Positions 1-8,804 of a DNA stretch of 64,000 nucleotides are shown here, piece by piece. A model generated the notes under the pieces. It was not told where the DNA came from, did no database searches, and saw only the letters and a list, made by a program, of their open reading frames with translations. How positions within the stretch are numbered: the stretch's first letter is position 1; each line of letters opens with the position of its first letter. A program made the translations under genes and the position numbers. This DNA comes from Winogradskyella sediminis. Its GTDB lineage: Bacteria; Bacteroidota; Bacteroidia; Flavobacteriales; Flavobacteriaceae. The DNA is taken from NCBI RefSeq assembly GCF_003387355.1, contig NZ_QUNH01000001.1, forward strand, positions 1,659,510-1,723,509, in the 5' to 3' direction.

Positions 1-1662
1 CTAGAACGTGAAAGAGGAATTACAATTACCTCAAAAAACGTTTCTGTTATTTACAAAGACACTAAAATTAATGTTATTGATACTCCTGGTCACGCCGATT
101 TTGGTGGAGAAGTAGAGCGTGTATTAAATATGGCTGATGGTGTTTTACTTTTAGTAGATGCTTTTGAAGGGCCAATGCCTCAAACACGTTTTGTGTTACA
201 AAAAGCTATCGATTTAGGATTAAAACCATGTGTGGTTGTTAATAAAGTAGATAAGGAAAACTGTACACCAGATGAAGTACACGAAAAAGTTTTTGACCTA
301 ATGTTTGAACTTGGTGCTGAAGAGTGGCAGTTAGATTTTCCAACGGTTTATGGTTCTGCAAAGAACAATTGGATGAGTGACGACTGGAAAAACGAAACAG
401 AAAATATAGAGCCTTTATTGGATATGGTGATTGAGCATATCCCTGAACCAAAATTTGAAGAAGGTACCACGCAAATGTTAATTACTTCTTTAGACTTTTC
501 TTCTTTTACAGGACGAATTGCAATTGGTCGTTTAACAAGAGGTAGCTTAAAAGTGAACCAACAAATTTCTTTAGTAAAAAGAGATGGTTCTATTGTAAAG
601 AGCAAAATTAAAGAACTACATACTTTTGAAGGTGTAGGTCGTAAAAAAGTAGAAGAAGTACAAACTGGAGATATTTGTGCTATTGTAGGTTTAGAAGGTT
701 TTGAGATTGGTGACACGGTTGCAGATTTCGAAAATCCTGAAGGTTTAAAAACCATCGCTATTGATGAGCCAACAATGAGTATGTTATTTACCATTAACGA
801 TTCGCCTTTCTTTGGAAAAGACGGAAAGTTTGTAACGTCTCGTCATATTAAAGACCGTTTAACTAAGGAGCTAGAAAAGAATTTAGCATTACGTGTTGAA
901 GAAACTGATAGTGCAGATAAATTTATGGTTTTTGGTCGTGGTGTATTACACTTATCGGTTTTAATCGAAACGATGCGTCGTGAGGGTTACGAACTTCAAA
1001 TTGGTCAGCCACAAGTAATCATCAAAGAAGTTGATGGTGTAAAATGTGAGCCTTTTGAAGAATTAACCATCGATTTACCAGAAAATGTTTCAGGTAAAGC
1101 CATTGAAATGGTGACTATGCGTAAAGGTGAGATGGTTAGTATGGAAGCTAAAGGTGATCGTATGGTTTGTGAATTTATAGTACCATCTCGTGGTATTATT
1201 GGTTTGCGTAATCAATTATTAACAGCAACGGCAGGTGAGGCTATTATGGCGCACCGTTTTACGGATTACAAGCCATTAAAAGGTGGTATTCCAGAACGTC
1301 AAAATGGATCATTAGTATCTATGGAAAACGGACAAGCCATTCCTTATTCTATTGATAAGTTACAAGATAGAGGTAAGTTTTTTGTAGATCCAGGTGAAGA
1401 TATTTACGAAGGTCAGGTTATTGGAGAAAACTCTCGTCAAGATGATATGACTGTTAATGTTACTAAAACTAAAAAATTAAGTAACGTACGTTCTTCTGGT
1501 GCAGATGATAAAGCTAAGATTGTACCAGCAATTAAGTTTTCTTTAGAAGAAGCTTTAGAATATATTCAGAAAGATGAGTATGTTGAGGTAACACCAAATC
1601 ACTTGAGATTACGTAAAATCTATTTAAAAGAAGTAGATCGTAAGCGAAATAAGAATTTGTAA
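1..1662 (+). CDS. typA: Translational GTPase TypA/BipA (5' truncated by window)
   Basis: Ribosome-associated translational GTPase of the EF-G family. The reading frame is open from base 1, so the coding sequence starts outside the window; 553 residues are present of the usual 600 or so. The missing start holds the P-loop (G1). Visible are the switch I motif ERGITI, the G3 motif DTPGHADFGGEVER and the G4 motif NKVDK. Next come EF-Tu-like domain 2, an EF-G domain III/V-like part and the TypA C-terminal domain with the RGIIGLRNQ and NGSLVSMENGQA stretches. The first ATG in this frame (130) is internal and not the start. A hairpin terminator follows the stop codon. Confidence 0.97.
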   Translation, partial: LERERGITITSKNVSVIYKDTKINVIDTPGHADFGGEVERVLNMADGVLLLVDAFEGPMPQTRFVLQKAIDLGLKPCVVVNKVDKENCTPDEVHEKVFDLMFELGAEEWQLDFPTVYGSAKNNWMSDDWKNETENIEPLLDMVIEHIPEPKFEEGTTQMLITSLDFSSFTGRIAIGRLTRGSLKVNQQISLVKRDGSIVKSKIKELHTFEGVGRKKVEEVQTGDICAIVGLEGFEIGDTVADFENPEGLKTIAIDEPTMSMLFTINDSPFFGKDGKFVTSRHIKDRLTKELEKNLALRVEETDSADKFMVFGRGVLHLSVLIETMRREGYELQIGQPQVIIKEVDGVKCEPFEELTIDLPENVSGKAIEMVTMRKGEMVSMEAKGDRMVCEFIVPSRGIIGLRNQLLTATAGEAIMAHRFTDYKPLKGGIPERQNGSLVSMENGQAIPYSIDKLQDRGKFFVDPGEDIYEGQVIGENSRQDDMTVNVTKTKKLSNVRSSGADDKAKIVPAIKFSLEEALEYIQKDEYVEVTPNHLRLRKIYLKEVDRKRNKNL

Positions 1663-1690
1663 CAGATATTGTTAAAAAATATAGATTGAG

Positions 1691-1725
1691 AAAAGAGGAA
1701 TACTGAAAAGTGTTTCTCTTTTTTT
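1691..1725 (+). terminator. Intrinsic terminator of typA
   Basis: AAAAGAG at 1691-1697 pairs with CTCTTTT at 1716-1722. The stem continues through A-T and G-U pairs to a GAAA loop, and a T-run follows. It lies 28 bp after the typA stop. Confidence 0.75.
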
Positions 1726-1862
1726 GTTTTTCACACTACCTCTTCCATTTTTAAGTTTTACCGATTAGGAAGTGTCAGCTGCATTTCTTTAATATTTACT
1801 CTGTATAAATAATCTAAACTCACAGTTTTTTATTTACTTTGGAGTCCAACTAAATTAAAAGT

Positions 1863-2837
1863 ATTATTTTCTCAGTAACAAAATATAACTCTAGTTTACA
1901 ATCGGAGTGGGATGCATTTGTAAAGACGGCTAAAAATGCCACATTTTTATTTGAACGTGGCTTTATGGATTATCACAATCATCGTTTTACTGATTATTCA
2001 GTGATGATTTACAAAGAGAATGAACTCTATGCATTGCTTCCTGCTAATAAGGTTGGTGACAAGGTGATTTCTCATCAAGGCTTAACTTATGGTAGTTTTG
2101 TGCTTCAAGATAAATCCAAGTTTTTATATGCTTTTGAGGCGTTTAAGGCCATGCTATCATTTTATGAAAATGAAGGCTTGAAAACTTTAGAAATAAAGGT
2201 GATTCCAACCTTTTATAATAAAATGCCTTCAGATGAATTAGATTATTTTCTGTATAAAGCCAATGCGCAGTTAGTAAAAAAGGACGTGTTAATGGTTATT
2301 GATTATACACATAAATTACGCTTTCAAAAAAACAGAAGAGAAGGGATTAATAAAGCATTGCGCTCTGGTCTTGAACTAAAAGTAGATACAAATTTTAAAG
2401 ATTTTTGGAAAGAGGTATTAATTCCTAATTTAGAAAACAAACACGGTGTTAAACCGGTCCATTCTTTAGAAGAAATAGAACTATTAGCATCTCGCTTTCC
2501 ACAGAATATTAAACAAGTTAATATTTATAAGGATGGAAAAGTTGTGGCAGGCACAACCGTATTTTTAACTGAAACAACGGTTCACCCTCAGTATGTATCT
2601 GGTAACTTGGATAAAAACACTTATGGTAGCTTAGATCTCGCTTACGATTTTATCATTAATAAAATGTGTGACGATAAGCGTTATTTTGATTTTAATATTT
2701 CTAGTGAAGACAATGGAAGTAAAATAAATGAAGGTCTTATTTTTTGGAAAGAAAGTTGTGGTGCTAGAAGTTTTACAGCAAACACCTATACTGTGAATAC
2801 CGCTATTTATAAAGATTTGCATATTTCAAAAACATAA
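1863..2837 (+). CDS. FemAB/GNAT-type acyltransferase with probable ATT start
   Basis: Protein of about 324 residues resembling GNAT/FemAB-fold N-acyltransferases of flavobacterial polysaccharide loci. An N-terminal part with a YGSFV segment is followed by a basic KNRREGINKALRSGL stretch and a C-terminal acyl-CoA-fold-like part with GTTVFLTE and YGSLDLAYDFIINK. The first ATG is at 1965, but the frame is open and looks coding (IFSVTKYNSSLQSEWDAF...) back to a stop at 1851 without any ATG, GTG or TTG. The likely start is therefore ATT at 1863 or 1854; starting at 1965 would remove the first 34 residues. It precedes a sugar aminotransferase, so it could N-acylate the amino sugar. That role is inferred from position only. 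Confidence 0.7.
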   Translation: MIFSVTKYNSSLQSEWDAFVKTAKNATFLFERGFMDYHNHRFTDYSVMIYKENELYALLPANKVGDKVISHQGLTYGSFVLQDKSKFLYAFEAFKAMLSFYENEGLKTLEIKVIPTFYNKMPSDELDYFLYKANAQLVKKDVLMVIDYTHKLRFQKNRREGINKALRSGLELKVDTNFKDFWKEVLIPNLENKHGVKPVHSLEEIELLASRFPQNIKQVNIYKDGKVVAGTTVFLTETTVHPQYVSGNLDKNTYGSLDLAYDFIINKMCDDKRYFDFNISSEDNGSKINEGLIFWKESCGARSFTANTYTVNTAIYKDLHISKT

Positions 2838-3015
2838 AGTTTTACGGCCTCTAATTTAAGTTGTTTTAAGTCCTATAGAATAAGCCATAGTTGAAATCTT
2901 ATTGAAATATAACGACTTAAAGTTTTAATTTAAATAATTGTTGTTTTATATTTCAAAGGTTTATTTGAATTCTGAAGGATAGCCATGTGAAAAATGTTTA
3001 TACAAGTTTATATTG

Positions 3016-4116
3016 ATGATTAAGTTTTTAGATTTATATAAAATCAATAATCGGTTTCGCGATGCGCTAGAAACCTCTTTTCGTAATTCTTTAGAGAATG
3101 CTCATTTTATTTTAGGTCCCAATGTTACTCATTTCGAAAATGAGTATGCAAACTATTGCGGTACAAAATTTTGCATAACTACAGGCAATGGTCTAGATGC
3201 TTTAACTTTAATATTAAAGGGCTATGTGGCCCTTGGTAAACTGAATAGAGGCGACAAAGTAGTTGTACCTGCAAATACATTTATAGCAACAATTTTGTCC
3301 GTGTTGCATGCAGAACTGGTTCCTGTTTTGGCAGAGCCAGACCCAGATACTTATACCATTTCAGTACATACAGATAAAGCTGTTTTTGTAGAAGCCAAAG
3401 CTGTAATAATGGTGCATTTGTATGGTCAATTAGCAGATGTAAATAGTTTTCAAAAAATAGCTAGAGATTTTAATTTGTTGTTAATAGAAGATGCTGCTCA
3501 GGCACATGGAGCAATTTCAAATTTAAATAACCGAAAAGCGGGAAACTTATCTCATGCCGCAGCCTTTAGTTTTTATCCTACTAAAAACTTAGGAGCACTC
3601 GGAGATGGTGGTGCGGTTACCACTAGCGATTCAGAATTATTTGAGGTTGTAAAACTGTTGCGCAATTACGGAAGCCAAGAAAAGTACACTAATAAAACGA
3701 TTGGATATAATAGTCGTTTAGATGACATGCAGGCAGCATTTTTAAGCCTTAAATTAAAATCGTTAGATCTCGATAATCAAAGACGTCAAGACATAGCAAA
3801 ACGATATTTGGACGGTATTACTAACTCAAAACTAAAGTTACCTTTCTATGATGGCTCTAAGAATCATGTGTTTTACGCTTTTGTGGTCGAAGTTGAAAAT
3901 AGATCAGATTTCACAGCATATTTAAATAAAAACAAGGTAGAATGGTTAATACATTATCCTATTCCTCCACATCATCAGGAAGCCTTAAAAGAGTTTTCAC
4001 ATTTTAAACTTCCTATAACAGAAAAGATTCATAAAAGAGTTATAAGTTTGCCAATGAGTCCTGTAATGAGTGATTTAGAGATTCAAACGGTAATAGATGT
4101 TCTAAATACCTATTAA
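3016..4116 (+). CDS. DegT/DnrJ/EryC1/StrS aminotransferase, FdtB/QdtB-like
   Basis: PLP-dependent sugar aminotransferase of 366 residues. It carries the family motifs GTKFCITTGNGLDAL near the N-terminus, a cofactor-binding EDAAQAHGA segment, the catalytic lysine in SFYPTKNLGALGDGGA and the downstream GYNSRLDDMQAAFL. The closest remembered group is FdtB/QdtB, which transaminates dTDP-3-keto-6-deoxyhexoses to Fuc3N or Qui3N. The FdtA-type ketoisomerase at 9903 supplies the matching previous step. A TTG lies just before the ATG at 3016, and the ATG is preferred. The stop codon is followed directly by the flippase start. Confidence 0.88.
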   Translation: MIKFLDLYKINNRFRDALETSFRNSLENAHFILGPNVTHFENEYANYCGTKFCITTGNGLDALTLILKGYVALGKLNRGDKVVVPANTFIATILSVLHAELVPVLAEPDPDTYTISVHTDKAVFVEAKAVIMVHLYGQLADVNSFQKIARDFNLLLIEDAAQAHGAISNLNNRKAGNLSHAAAFSFYPTKNLGALGDGGAVTTSDSELFEVVKLLRNYGSQEKYTNKTIGYNSRLDDMQAAFLSLKLKSLDLDNQRRQDIAKRYLDGITNSKLKLPFYDGSKNHVFYAFVVEVENRSDFTAYLNKNKVEWLIHYPIPPHHQEALKEFSHFKLPITEKIHKRVISLPMSPVMSDLEIQTVIDVLNTY

Positions 4117-5427
4117 TTGAAAAAACTTATTCAATATATTAATAACGAAGTTTTAGTTAAGGCTGCTAATCTCAATTTAGCGAATCTTAGTCTTAGAATA
4201 ATTACTGGTATATTGGTTTCTAAGTTTATTGCTATTTATATTGGTCCACCTGGTATGGCACTTATCGGGAACTTACGAAATTTTATGAGTGCACTACAAT
4301 CCTTATCTATATCTGGACTTTATAAAGGTGTTGTAAGTTTAATAAGTCAATGTAAAGACGATGTTCTTAAACTTACCAGATTATTATCTACGGTGTTTTA
4401 CTTTGGTTTTTTCTCTTCTGTTCTTTTAGCATTTGTATGTTATTATAATGCCGAGGTTATTAACGATATCATCTTCTCATCGAGTTATCGCTACACTTAT
4501 ATTATAAAAATACTAGCGATTGTTCTGCCATTTTACGCCTTAAATATGTTTGCGTTTTCCATAATGAATGGGTTCTCAAAGCACAAATATTTATTGATCA
4601 TAAATATTTTGGGACAAATTTTGGGGCTTTTAGTAACGTTACTTTTAATATATCAAGAGAATATCGATGGTGCATTACAAGCTATTGTAATTACGCCTGC
4701 ACTCAACTTATTAATTACTATTGTTGGTATTGCGTTTAGACGAAGTTTAGTGTCTTCAATTAAAATTACTCAAGTTAGTTGGTCCGTTATTGATAAATTG
4801 AGTCCTTATATGATTATGGCACTAGTAAGTGCTATTGCAATACCTATTGTAATGATTATTATTAGGAATTATTTAATTGAAGAAATTGGTATTAAAGCAG
4901 CTGGTTACTGGACAGCCATGACACGGGTTTCAGATTACTATTTAATGTTTTTTAACTCGTTGATGGCGCTATATATCTTACCACGTTTTGCTGAAATAAA
5001 TTCTAAACAAGCCTTTAGAAAAGAAGCCTTTAGCTTTTATAAAACGATTATGCCTCCGTTTTTAGTGATATTGCTTTTTATTTATCTCAGCAGGTCTTTA
5101 CTTATTAATATATTGTTTACTGAAGATTTTAGACCCGTTGAAGACCTTTTTGGTTATCAAATTTTGGGAGATATAGCGCGTGTGCTTTCTATGGTAATTG
5201 TATATCAATTTTTAGCGAAAAAGATGTTTGCACATTTTTTAATTTTAGAAATATTTTTATTTATAATGATGTACTTTTCGAGTATATATCTCATTGATGA
5301 ATTTGGGTTACAAGGTGCTGTGATGGGACATTGTCTTAGTTATTTTATGTACTTTGGTATCATCGTATTACTATTTAGCAGTTCGTTGTTTGGTGTTATT
5401 AACGAAGATGGCATAGACGAATTTTAA
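4117..5427 (+). CDS. Wzx-type O-antigen/lipid-linked oligosaccharide flippase (copy 1)
   Basis: Integral membrane protein of 436 residues with about 12 predicted hydrophobic segments, of the polysaccharide-transporter (MOP) superfamily. It resembles WzxE/O-antigen translocases, with ISKFIAIYIGPPGMALIGN near the N-terminus and the GYWTAMTRVSDYYLMFF segment. Such proteins flip undecaprenyl-linked sugar units across the inner membrane. It starts with TTG immediately after the aminotransferase stop, so the two are probably translationally coupled. A second, related flippase follows 10 bp downstream. Confidence 0.85.
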   Translation: MKKLIQYINNEVLVKAANLNLANLSLRIITGILVSKFIAIYIGPPGMALIGNLRNFMSALQSLSISGLYKGVVSLISQCKDDVLKLTRLLSTVFYFGFFSSVLLAFVCYYNAEVINDIIFSSSYRYTYIIKILAIVLPFYALNMFAFSIMNGFSKHKYLLIINILGQILGLLVTLLLIYQENIDGALQAIVITPALNLLITIVGIAFRRSLVSSIKITQVSWSVIDKLSPYMIMALVSAIAIPIVMIIIRNYLIEEIGIKAAGYWTAMTRVSDYYLMFFNSLMALYILPRFAEINSKQAFRKEAFSFYKTIMPPFLVILLFIYLSRSLLINILFTEDFRPVEDLFGYQILGDIARVLSMVIVYQFLAKKMFAHFLILEIFLFIMMYFSSIYLIDEFGLQGAVMGHCLSYFMYFGIIVLLFSSSLFGVINEDGIDEF

Positions 5428-5437
5428 AAGCAAACAC

Positions 5438-6742
5438 GTGAAACTTCCTAAGTTTATTAGCAGTAATATTGTGCTTAAAATTACTTCGCTTAATGCGGTA
5501 GTTATCACTATTCGGTTACTGGTATCTGCTGGTGTACAACGCCTACTTGCTGTTACCGTTGGTGAGGCTGGTTATGCTAGTATTGGTCAAGTGAGAAACA
5601 TTTTGGCAATGCTTACCAGCACAACTACTTTAGGTACATTTAACGGAGTTGTAAAATATGTAGCAGAATTTAAAACCAATCAGCCAGAACTCTCTAAAGT
5701 GTTTTCTACCGTAACCACTTTTACTTTAATTGGTTCACTCGTTTCTGCGGTTGTATTGTTTTTTGGAGCGAGCCACTTGTCCGAATACCTCTTTAACTCA
5801 CAGGCTTATATTTATATTTTTCAATTATTAGCTGTAATTGCTCCATTTATAGCAATGAGTCGTGTGGCCAATGCTGTGGTTAGTGGGCTATCGGATTACA
5901 AAAAATACGCGAAAATTGAACTTATTAGCTATCTGCTAGCTACAGTGGCGCTTGTTATTGGATTATTTACGTCCGAATTAAAAGGGGTTATTATTGCTAT
6001 TGCCTTTGCGCCTGTTATTCAGTTAATCGTTTTAGGGTTTGTATTTGGTAAAACCTTAAAAACGTATGTAAAATTTAAGTCGCTAGGTTTTCAACTTTTC
6101 TATAAAAATAAATTATTGGCATTTACATTAATGTCTTTTATTTCTACATTTTTATTAAATTATATAGAGTTAAATATTAGGACTTTGGTAGCAGAAGAAA
6201 TCAATATTAATGAAGCGGGTTACTGGACAGCCATTACGTTTATATCTAAAAATTATATGGTATTTGCTACAGGTTTGTTTACGCTCTATGTGCTACCAAA
6301 GTTTGCTAGCATTCACAGTAAGTATGAATTTAAGAATGAAGTCTTCAATATTTATAAAACGATTTTGCCCATTTTTGGTTTAGGGATGCTACTCGTTTAT
6401 GTTTTAAGAGATTATATTATACAGTTTATTTATCCTGATTTTACAGGAATGGAGCCCTTGTTTAAATGGCAGCTATTAGGCGATTTTATAAGGTTAGGTG
6501 CATTAGTATTATCGCATCAGTTTTTAGCTAAACGTTTGGTAAAAAGTTTTGTAATTACTGAAATAGCTTCTTTAGCATTATTTTTTGTACTGTCTAAAGT
6601 GTTTATTCAATATTATGGTACAGAAGGGATTGTCATTGCCCATTTTGTGAGATATATTCTTTATTTTATAATGGTATGTTTTGTCATTAAAATATATTTC
6701 AGTAATCAAAAAAATAATTCAACTGATGGAAAAAATATGTAA
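5438..6742 (+). CDS. Wzx-type flippase (copy 2)
   Basis: Integral membrane protein of 434 residues, a clear paralog of the preceding gene. It shares the GYWTA, LYVLPKFASIHSKYEFK and QLLGDFIRL blocks at matching positions. It starts with GTG at 5438. Two adjacent flippases may handle two different repeat units or work on different acceptors; which is not visible. The 3' end overlaps the next gene by 17 bp, pointing to one transcript from 3016 to 7559. Confidence 0.84.
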   Translation: MKLPKFISSNIVLKITSLNAVVITIRLLVSAGVQRLLAVTVGEAGYASIGQVRNILAMLTSTTTLGTFNGVVKYVAEFKTNQPELSKVFSTVTTFTLIGSLVSAVVLFFGASHLSEYLFNSQAYIYIFQLLAVIAPFIAMSRVANAVVSGLSDYKKYAKIELISYLLATVALVIGLFTSELKGVIIAIAFAPVIQLIVLGFVFGKTLKTYVKFKSLGFQLFYKNKLLAFTLMSFISTFLLNYIELNIRTLVAEEININEAGYWTAITFISKNYMVFATGLFTLYVLPKFASIHSKYEFKNEVFNIYKTILPIFGLGMLLVYVLRDYIIQFIYPDFTGMEPLFKWQLLGDFIRLGALVLSHQFLAKRLVKSFVITEIASLALFFVLSKVFIQYYGTEGIVIAHFVRYILYFIMVCFVIKIYFSNQKNNSTDGKNM

Positions 6743-7559
6743 AATATTTATTGATAATCAATCTTTTGAATTTGAGGTTGAAGGTGATTTTTTTTGGGGA
6801 AAATCCGTATTGCTTTATCCGCAGAAAGATAATGTTCTGTCTAAAGTGTCTTGGGAAAATGAGGGTTTTAATACCGTTAAAGCATTTGAAAATCAGGATT
6901 TTTTAAAGCTTCAAGAATCTGTAAAAAACATTATAATCGATGCTTTAAAGACTAATAATGTTACTGTAGATGATAAAACCTTTGACTTAAAGGATTATCA
7001 TAAACTTGTTACTACAGATGCATTACATAATCAGGTAATTTCTATAACTCGTAATCTTGAAACTTCAGATTTTGATTTTGATATAGACTTATTGACAAAG
7101 CGATTTGGGGATATTTTGGGTTACAAATTAACTTCTTATGTAGAGGAACTAAAAAAATCACATATTCAAATAAGGATAAGTAGACCAAAGTCTTTGGATA
7201 TAAACCCACCGCACAGAGATGGTTATTTGAGTTATTGGGAAAATATTATCAATGTTTGGCTACCTATTGCAGGTTGTAATGAAAAATCGTCTTTACCAGT
7301 GGTCGCAAAAAGCCACCTTATACCAGAAAATGAAGTTTTAAGAACTGAAAGTAAGGGCGCAAAAATTAACGGAAATATTTATTATGTGCCTTGTATTTTA
7401 GAGACAAAATCTGGAACCATTAAGATGACAAGACCAAATCCTAAGGAAGGTGAAGCCTTATTATTTTCTCCTTTTTTAATTCATGGAGCTGCTGTAAATG
7501 AAAATGAGGATATTACTAGAGTTTCTCTAGAACTCCGTTTCCCGAAACAAAAAAATTAA
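6726..7559 (+). CDS. PhyH-like Fe(II)/2-oxoglutarate dioxygenase
   Basis: Protein of 277 residues with the metal-binding pattern of non-haem iron dioxygenases. The HxD pair is in PPHRDGY, the distal histidine in LIHGAAVNEN, and an arginine in TRVSLELRF suits 2-oxoglutarate binding. The frame extends upstream to 6681, but ATG 6726 is the natural start, since earlier ones would overlap the flippase more deeply. Position in the glycan cluster suggests oxidation or hydroxylation of a sugar, lipid carrier or glycan substituent; the substrate cannot be read from sequence. It ends tail-to-tail with the next gene, sharing 4 bp. Confidence 0.72.
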   Translation: MEKICKIFIDNQSFEFEVEGDFFWGKSVLLYPQKDNVLSKVSWENEGFNTVKAFENQDFLKLQESVKNIIIDALKTNNVTVDDKTFDLKDYHKLVTTDALHNQVISITRNLETSDFDFDIDLLTKRFGDILGYKLTSYVEELKKSHIQIRISRPKSLDINPPHRDGYLSYWENIINVWLPIAGCNEKSSLPVVAKSHLIPENEVLRTESKGAKINGNIYYVPCILETKSGTIKMTRPNPKEGEALLFSPFLIHGAAVNENEDITRVSLELRFPKQKN

Positions 7560-8689
7560 GACCATTTTTCTAAAAATGATTTAGCACTATCAATATGGTT
7601 ATGATGCGTTTTTACAAATTGGCGTGCGTTTTTAGATATTTCAATTATTTTTTCAGGGTTTTCAATCAGCCATTCTAGTTTAGAAGCAATATCCTTTGCA
7701 TCAGGTAATGCATTTATAACTATAGTATTTGGTGTTACATCGTAGTACTCTTCCCATTCTTTTTCGGCTCCAGTAAACACTACTTTACCTTTTGCCATAG
7801 CTTCTAACGCATTGTAGCCTTGGTCATAAGCATAGACTTGATCTAATAAGATGTGAGCAGTGTCAAAAGCTTTAATGTATTCGGTGTAAGGTAAGTTTTC
7901 GACCTTAATTATATTGACTTCAGATTTGTATTTACTTTCAATTATATCTAATGCAGCATCAAAAATGTCATTTCCTTTTTTGTAATAGTTTGTTCTGTTT
8001 ATACCATGAAAAATAGTTATTTTCTCTTCTATATTAGGTTCCTGATAAGGTATGCTGTCTACATTTATAACATGAGGAATCATTCCTAAATGTTTTTGAT
8101 GGTTTTTTAAAGGAATGTAATAATCGAGGTCAGAACTAATAACACCTTCAATTTTATTGTAAATATGATGATGTAATTTTACAAATTCAGGTGTTAAATA
8201 TTTTAGACCTAACGAGAAATCTGTGGGTTTTACACGGCCTTCAAAATAAGGAGTATGTATGGAGTATCTGAATTTTTTATCAAACGAAAATTTTACACTC
8301 GGGTAGTCTGTACCACACGATAGGATAAATACTTTCTTATTCCAATCGCTTAATAAATCAAAGATGTTTTGTTCATCTTTAGCATCGCAGAGAAAAGAAG
8401 ATTCATTTATGAATTGTACAACATCATAATTTTTTAGTTGCTTGTTAAGCTTTAAGAGCTGCTTCTTGACGTGAATAAAATGCAAATCTATTTTAAACAA
8501 ACGCTTTATTAAAGACCTCACTTTTTGTAATGCACCTATTCTAAATTTTTGATTTATTTCTATGTCAACATCTACTTTTTTAAAACCATCGCACATGCCA
8601 ACAACAATGGCTTCATGACCTAAATTTTGCAGCCCTTCTTTTAAATATCTATGTGACCTATTGTATTCGCCAACCAATAAAACTCTCAT
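7556..8689 (-). CDS. GT-B fold glycosyltransferase
   Basis: Protein of 377 residues with the two Rossmann-like halves of GT-B enzymes. The N-terminal half begins MRVLLVGEYNRSHRYL. The C-terminal half has an ILLDQVYAYDQGYNALEAMAKGK block equivalent to the nucleotide-sugar binding region of GT4-like families. It probably transfers a sugar onto the lipid-linked unit in the cytoplasm. It is transcribed against its neighbours: head-to-head with the GT4 gene at 8805 and tail-to-tail with the dioxygenase. A TAACTTTG motif at 8713-8720 on its strand fits a Bacteroidota -7 box, but no clear -33 box is seen. Confidence 0.78.
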   Translation of the reverse strand: MRVLLVGEYNRSHRYLKEGLQNLGHEAIVVGMCDGFKKVDVDIEINQKFRIGALQKVRSLIKRLFKIDLHFIHVKKQLLKLNKQLKNYDVVQFINESSFLCDAKDEQNIFDLLSDWNKKVFILSCGTDYPSVKFSFDKKFRYSIHTPYFEGRVKPTDFSLGLKYLTPEFVKLHHHIYNKIEGVISSDLDYYIPLKNHQKHLGMIPHVINVDSIPYQEPNIEEKITIFHGINRTNYYKKGNDIFDAALDIIESKYKSEVNIIKVENLPYTEYIKAFDTAHILLDQVYAYDQGYNALEAMAKGKVVFTGAEKEWEEYYDVTPNTIVINALPDAKDIASKLEWLIENPEKIIEISKNARQFVKTHHNHIDSAKSFLEKWS

Positions 8690-8804
8690 GTGTGGATTTT
8701 AATTACTGTAATCAAAGTTATGGAACATTTCAAGAATAATCTAGTTAGAATAGCATTGAAATATAGATGTTTCATTTATATCATTACATTTGTTTCAAAG
8801 ATAA

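Noticed and set aside
348..794. 148-residue minus-strand frame inside typA
   Set aside because: Antisense shadow of a well-conserved gene; its translation has no recognisable domain.
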